7,733 bases of DNA from positions 1-7,733 of the forward strand of contig NZ_DHYG01000030.1 in the NCBI RefSeq assembly GCF_002414005.1, read 5' to 3'. The notes beneath the pieces were generated by a model that did not search any database, was not told the origin of the DNA, and saw only the letters and a program-made list of their open reading frames with translations. Positions 5,395-7,733 of the stretch are shown here, piece after piece. The DNA is from Psychrobacter sp. UBA5136. Lineage in GTDB: Bacteria > Pseudomonadota > Gammaproteobacteria > Pseudomonadales > Moraxellaceae. How positions within the stretch are numbered: the first letter of the stretch is position 1; each line of letters opens with the position of its first letter. The position numbers and the translations under genes are program-made.

Positions 5395-6096
5395 TTATGG
5401 GCGCTGATTAAGCCGACTGACGCTAGCAATCAGCGCCACCATAATAACGCCCATAATGATAAGAATCCCTGACATCATGTGCGCCGCTTCATAATTTAGT
5501 GCCTCTACTTGCTCATATATCGCAATAGAGACAACCTTGGTTTCACCTGCAATACTGCCGCCTATCATCAGCACCACACCAAACTCGCCAATGGTATGAG
5601 CAAAGCTGATTAAACTGCCTAAAATAATACCAATGCGCGCTTGCGGCAGAGCAACTCTCATAAAACGTCGTAGACGGCTGGGCTCTAATAAGCCCGCCAC
5701 TTCCATCACGCTTTGGGGAATGCGTAAAAACTGCGCGTAAACGGGCTGAATATAGAAGGGTAGGGAGTAAATGATGGAGCCGATAACCAGTCCTTCAAAG
5801 GTAAAAACCAAAGGGCTGACATTATGCTCGCTAAGCCATTTACCAATACCTGCGCTCGGACTGAGCAGTAATAATAAATAAAAACCAATAACCGTAGGCG
5901 GCAAAACAAGCGGCATCGCAATGATGCCCATGAGCAGTATCTTTATACGCCCAACGATGTTGCCGCGGCTAGGTTTGGCGAGCCAATAGGCCAATGGCGT
6001 TGCAAACAATAATAAGCAAAGGGTGGTAATACCGGCAAGCTTGATGCTGACCCATACCGGCAGCAGCATGTCTGAAATAAGAAACTGGGACATCAT
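5395..6096 (-). CDS. modB: Molybdate ABC transporter, permease subunit ModB
   Basis: An inner-membrane permease of 233 residues, normal for ModB (about 225-235). It passes molybdate, delivered by ModA, through the membrane using ATP hydrolysed by ModC. Hydrophobic segments lie near residues 13-35, 53-78, 98-118, 155-180 and 207-227. The EAA loop that docks the ATPase is at 131-152 (MEVAGLLEPSRLRRFMRV), and the family signature FAHTIGEFGVVLMIGGS covers 165-181. Two adjacent ATG codons open the frame; no strong Shine-Dalgarno separates them, so the first is used by default. A 182-bp gap with a perfect -10 hexamer separates it from modA. No modC follows: the next gene is dcyD on the other strand. 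The transporter therefore needs an ATPase encoded elsewhere. Confidence 0.93.
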   Translation of the reverse strand: MMSQFLISDMLLPVWVSIKLAGITTLCLLLFATPLAYWLAKPSRGNIVGRIKILLMGIIAMPLVLPPTVIGFYLLLLLSPSAGIGKWLSEHNVSPLVFTFEGLVIGSIIYSLPFYIQPVYAQFLRIPQSVMEVAGLLEPSRLRRFMRVALPQARIGIILGSLISFAHTIGEFGVVLMIGGSIAGETKVVSIAIYEQVEALNYEAAHMMSGILIIMGVIMVALIASVSRLNQRP

Positions 6097-6278
6097 AGCG
6101 TGTTTATCTATCTACCTTTTATCCATTACGTCGCTTATAGGGCGTGATTTATGATGCCACGTTATTATTATACAGCTTGCTTAAAAAAATGTGCATTCAA
6201 AGTAGGCAAGTAAAAGTATTAAAATATAGACTGAACCTGCCAACGTCTTTATTCTACCGCTAGCTTTCTACAAATAAG
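6097..6278 (-). promoter_or_regulatory. modA-modB intergenic region with a candidate modB promoter
   Basis: The minus strand carries a perfect TATAAT (6172-6167) about 70 bp before the modB start. The DNA 17 bp upstream of it has no good -35; the nearest likeness, TTGAAT, is 22 bp away. CGTTAT at 6160-6165 (plus strand) next to the -10 resembles half of a ModE operator as known in E. coli, but the matching half was not found. A small hairpin, TAGCTT/AAGCTA (6261-6281), covers the modA stop without a T run. The gap is long for genes of one transporter, so separate control of modB is plausible. Confidence 0.35.
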
Positions 6279-7106
6279 CTACTTAACCGCTAAATATCCT
6301 GCTTTAGAAAAGTAAGCTTGTCCGGCAGGAGAGCGCAGATAATTTGAGAAATCTGTCGCGGCAGCAGTGTCATTAATGAGCATGCCGTCTTGTAAAATAG
6401 GCGGATAAGACTCTGGCGCCAACGTATAAAACTGCTCAGGCGAGGCTTTAATCGCCGTCACTTGCGACTGCGCGACAAAGCCATAATCGACATTGCCTGT
6501 ATGCGCATACTGAAAAGCTTGACCGATATTTTCTGCCTGAATGATGCGCTTTTGTGCCGTTAGAGAGTCATAAAGATTTTGTGACTGTAAATAAGCCTTG
6601 GCAGATTCGCCATAAGGTGCGAGCTCAGGATTGGCAATAGTGATTTTTGTCTTGGCATCATTCTGCAGTAACTCAGTCAAGGTAGTCTGATTCAAACTAT
6701 CAACCGGTTTGGTCGCGCTATAAATGGAGAGTTGACCTTGAGTATAGGTAAACGGCATCCGACTGCTGTCACCTTTAAACATCTCATCGACCAATTTAGC
6801 GGGAAACGCTTGGTTGGCCGCCAAGAAAATGTCATAAGGTGCGCCCGAGGTGATTTGAGAGTATAGCTTGCCTGATGAAGCAAAGGTAACTTCGATTTTT
6901 TGATTAGGCAGATTTTCATCTACTTTATACCCTTCGATGATAGCAGGCAAGACATCTGATAAGTTGGCAGCGGCGGCGATACGCAGTATTTGGGTCTGCT
7001 CAGCACTGTTATCGGCGTCCGATTGAACAGTTTGATTGGCTTGCTCTTTGCTACAAGCCGTAAGCAATAATGCTAAGCAGGCCGATGGAATTATTATTTT
7101 AAGCAT
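6279..7106 (-). CDS. modA: Molybdate-binding protein ModA, predicted lipoprotein
   Basis: The extracytoplasmic receptor that captures molybdate (often also tungstate) and delivers it to ModB. From the ATG at 7106 the protein has 275 residues: a signal peptide MLKIIIPSACLALLLTAC with lipobox L15-T16-A17-C18, a short Asn/Gln/Asp-rich linker, then the type II periplasmic-binding fold. Family motifs are IAAAANLSDVLPAI (43-56), FASSGKLYSQITSG (75-88), APYDIFLAANQ (89-99), IANPELAPYGESA (157-169) and NVDYGFVAQSQV (205-216). Ser50, Ser78, Ala163 and Tyr208 are the likely oxyanion-contact positions by analogy with E. coli ModA. An upstream in-frame ATG at 7127 would add MAERSII before the signal; I prefer 7106 because it gives a normal signal peptide, though neither start has a strong Shine-Dalgarno. 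Lipid anchoring is less usual in Gram-negatives than a soluble periplasmic form. It follows moaE closely and is probably co-transcribed. Confidence 0.93.
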   Translation of the reverse strand: MLKIIIPSACLALLLTACSKEQANQTVQSDADNSAEQTQILRIAAAANLSDVLPAIIEGYKVDENLPNQKIEVTFASSGKLYSQITSGAPYDIFLAANQAFPAKLVDEMFKGDSSRMPFTYTQGQLSIYSATKPVDSLNQTTLTELLQNDAKTKITIANPELAPYGESAKAYLQSQNLYDSLTAQKRIIQAENIGQAFQYAHTGNVDYGFVAQSQVTAIKASPEQFYTLAPESYPPILQDGMLINDTAAATDFSNYLRSPAGQAYFSKAGYLAVK

Positions 7107-7143
7107 GATTATACTTCGCTCTGCCATTACTTATGAATAATAC

Positions 7144-7635
7144 TCAGCCATTATTGCTAAGCCATTTAGAGGATTCATCTTGGTAGTATTCTTGTTTCCA
7201 CACCGGAATGTCGGCTTTAATGGTATCTAATATCCAGCGGCAAGCATCAAAGGCAGGATAGCGATGGGCAGAAACGACGCCAACCCAAACCGCCACATCG
7301 CCAATCTCTAACGCGCCAATACGATGAATGGCGATGGCATGGGTAATCTCAAAGCGCTTTTTGGCTTCTTCGATGATGGCGCGGCCTTGATTGATGGCCA
7401 AATCTTCATAACCATAATAGGTTAGGCGGTTAACGCTCGTGGCATTATTATGGTTGCGAACACGCCCCTCAAAGCAGACAAAGGCACCGCAGCTGTCATT
7501 ATCGAGCGTTTTTTTAAGGCGACTTTCATCAATATCGGTATCCAAAAGCGCAAAACCATCACGTTCAGCGATGAGATACGCCTCATCGATGCTACGTTTA
7601 ATGCTCATCGATTGCCCATGTACGTTGTCTGTCAT
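7144..7635 (-). CDS. moaE: Molybdopterin synthase catalytic (large) subunit MoaE
   Basis: MoaE dimers bind two thiocarboxylated MoaD and convert cyclic pyranopterin monophosphate (precursor Z) to molybdopterin in the cytoplasm. The 163 residues (family about 140-160) contain the core GAFVCFEGRVRNHN (50-63), the YYGYEDLA segment, HRIGALEIGDVAV (104-116), SAHRYPAFDACRW (122-134) and the C-terminal IKADIPVWKQEYY. Lys140 and Lys147, seven apart, correspond to the catalytic lysines Lys119 and Lys126 of the E. coli enzyme; Arg60 and His124-Arg125 match the conserved pocket. GGCAGAG just before the ATG at 7635 favours this start over Met10. The extra ~18 residues at the N-terminus are not conserved. 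modA begins a few tens of bases downstream on the same strand, joining cofactor synthesis and molybdate uptake. moaD is not in the window. Confidence 0.95.
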   Translation of the reverse strand: MTDNVHGQSMSIKRSIDEAYLIAERDGFALLDTDIDESRLKKTLDNDSCGAFVCFEGRVRNHNNATSVNRLTYYGYEDLAINQGRAIIEEAKKRFEITHAIAIHRIGALEIGDVAVWVGVVSAHRYPAFDACRWILDTIKADIPVWKQEYYQDESSKWLSNNG

Positions 7636-7733
7636 TTATTTCTCTGCCTATAGTTAATCTTAAAAATTCTGTACAAAAATGTGCTACTGATATAAATCTT
7701 CCTTGCTTGCTTGCTGTGCCTACGCAGACAGAG
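7636..7733 (-). promoter_or_regulatory. Upstream region of moaE, window edge
   Basis: No gene is visible in these 98 bases. On the minus strand TTGTAC (7672-7667) and TATAGG, 18 bp apart, make a weak promoter candidate shortly before moaE. The outer part has CTTGCTTGCTTGC (three TTGC units) and then GTGCCTACGCAGACAGAG at the edge. From vague memory this resembles a dispersed Psychrobacter intergenic palindrome, of which only one arm would be inside the window. Confidence 0.25.

Noticed and set aside
6261..6281. Terminator after modA
   Set aside because: The 6-bp hairpin has a 9-base loop, overlaps the stop codon and is not followed by a T run on the minus strand.
6692..6919. Minus-strand frame within modA and the similar one at 5706-5921 within modB
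   Set aside because: Out-of-phase shadows of clear transporter genes.
7439..7657. Two plus-strand open frames opposite moaE
   Set aside because: They are antisense shadows of the well-conserved moaE and resemble no family.
1..7733. CRISPR array or defence-system operon
   Set aside because: No regularly spaced direct repeats and no cas, restriction, retron or similar genes were found.

Overview
The window looks like a chromosomal junction from a moderate-GC gammaproteobacterium, most probably Psychrobacter or a close Moraxellaceae relative. That genus call rests on protein style (the orphan haemagglutinin C-terminus, the IS types and the moaE-modA-modB block) and on remembered resemblance, not on a database search. 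The window divides near position 4112 into a scrambled accessory part on the left and an orderly core part on the right.

Left part (1-4111). At the left edge is the start of an IS3-family element on the minus strand: its terminal repeat ends at 744, orfA is intact, and orfB is frame-broken and runs off the window. Fourteen bases beyond the IS end lies the first ~25 codons of a serine recombinase, cut off by a REP-like palindrome. From 1053 an open frame with no proper start carries the last ~570 residues of a filamentous-haemagglutinin/CdiA-type exoprotein. Its C-terminus contains a lipase-like NHSRGG motif, and a small lipoprotein gene overlaps its end by 17 bp, an arrangement like an orphan toxin/immunity tip. 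An IS630-family transposase follows, split by an A8 tract and cut before its third catalytic residue. The next 380 bp hold no gene but contain an AT-rich cluster of GTATA/TATAC palindromes.

Junction (4112-4232). The 3' 47 nt of a tRNA-Asp(GUC) gene, from the anticodon stem to CCA, are followed by a strong intrinsic terminator, while the 5' half is missing. This is the expected appearance of the distal attachment site of an element integrated at a tRNA-Asp gene. By that reading everything to the left belongs to an island or its decayed remains, and everything to the right is the original chromosome.

Right part (4233-7733). dcyD encodes a PLP-dependent D-cysteine desulfhydrase on the plus strand. 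It converges on a minus-strand molybdenum block: moaE (molybdopterin synthase large subunit), modA (molybdate-binding lipoprotein) and modB (molybdate permease). These link molybdate uptake with cofactor synthesis. The transporter ATPase gene modC is not downstream of modB as it usually would be, so it must be elsewhere or lost.
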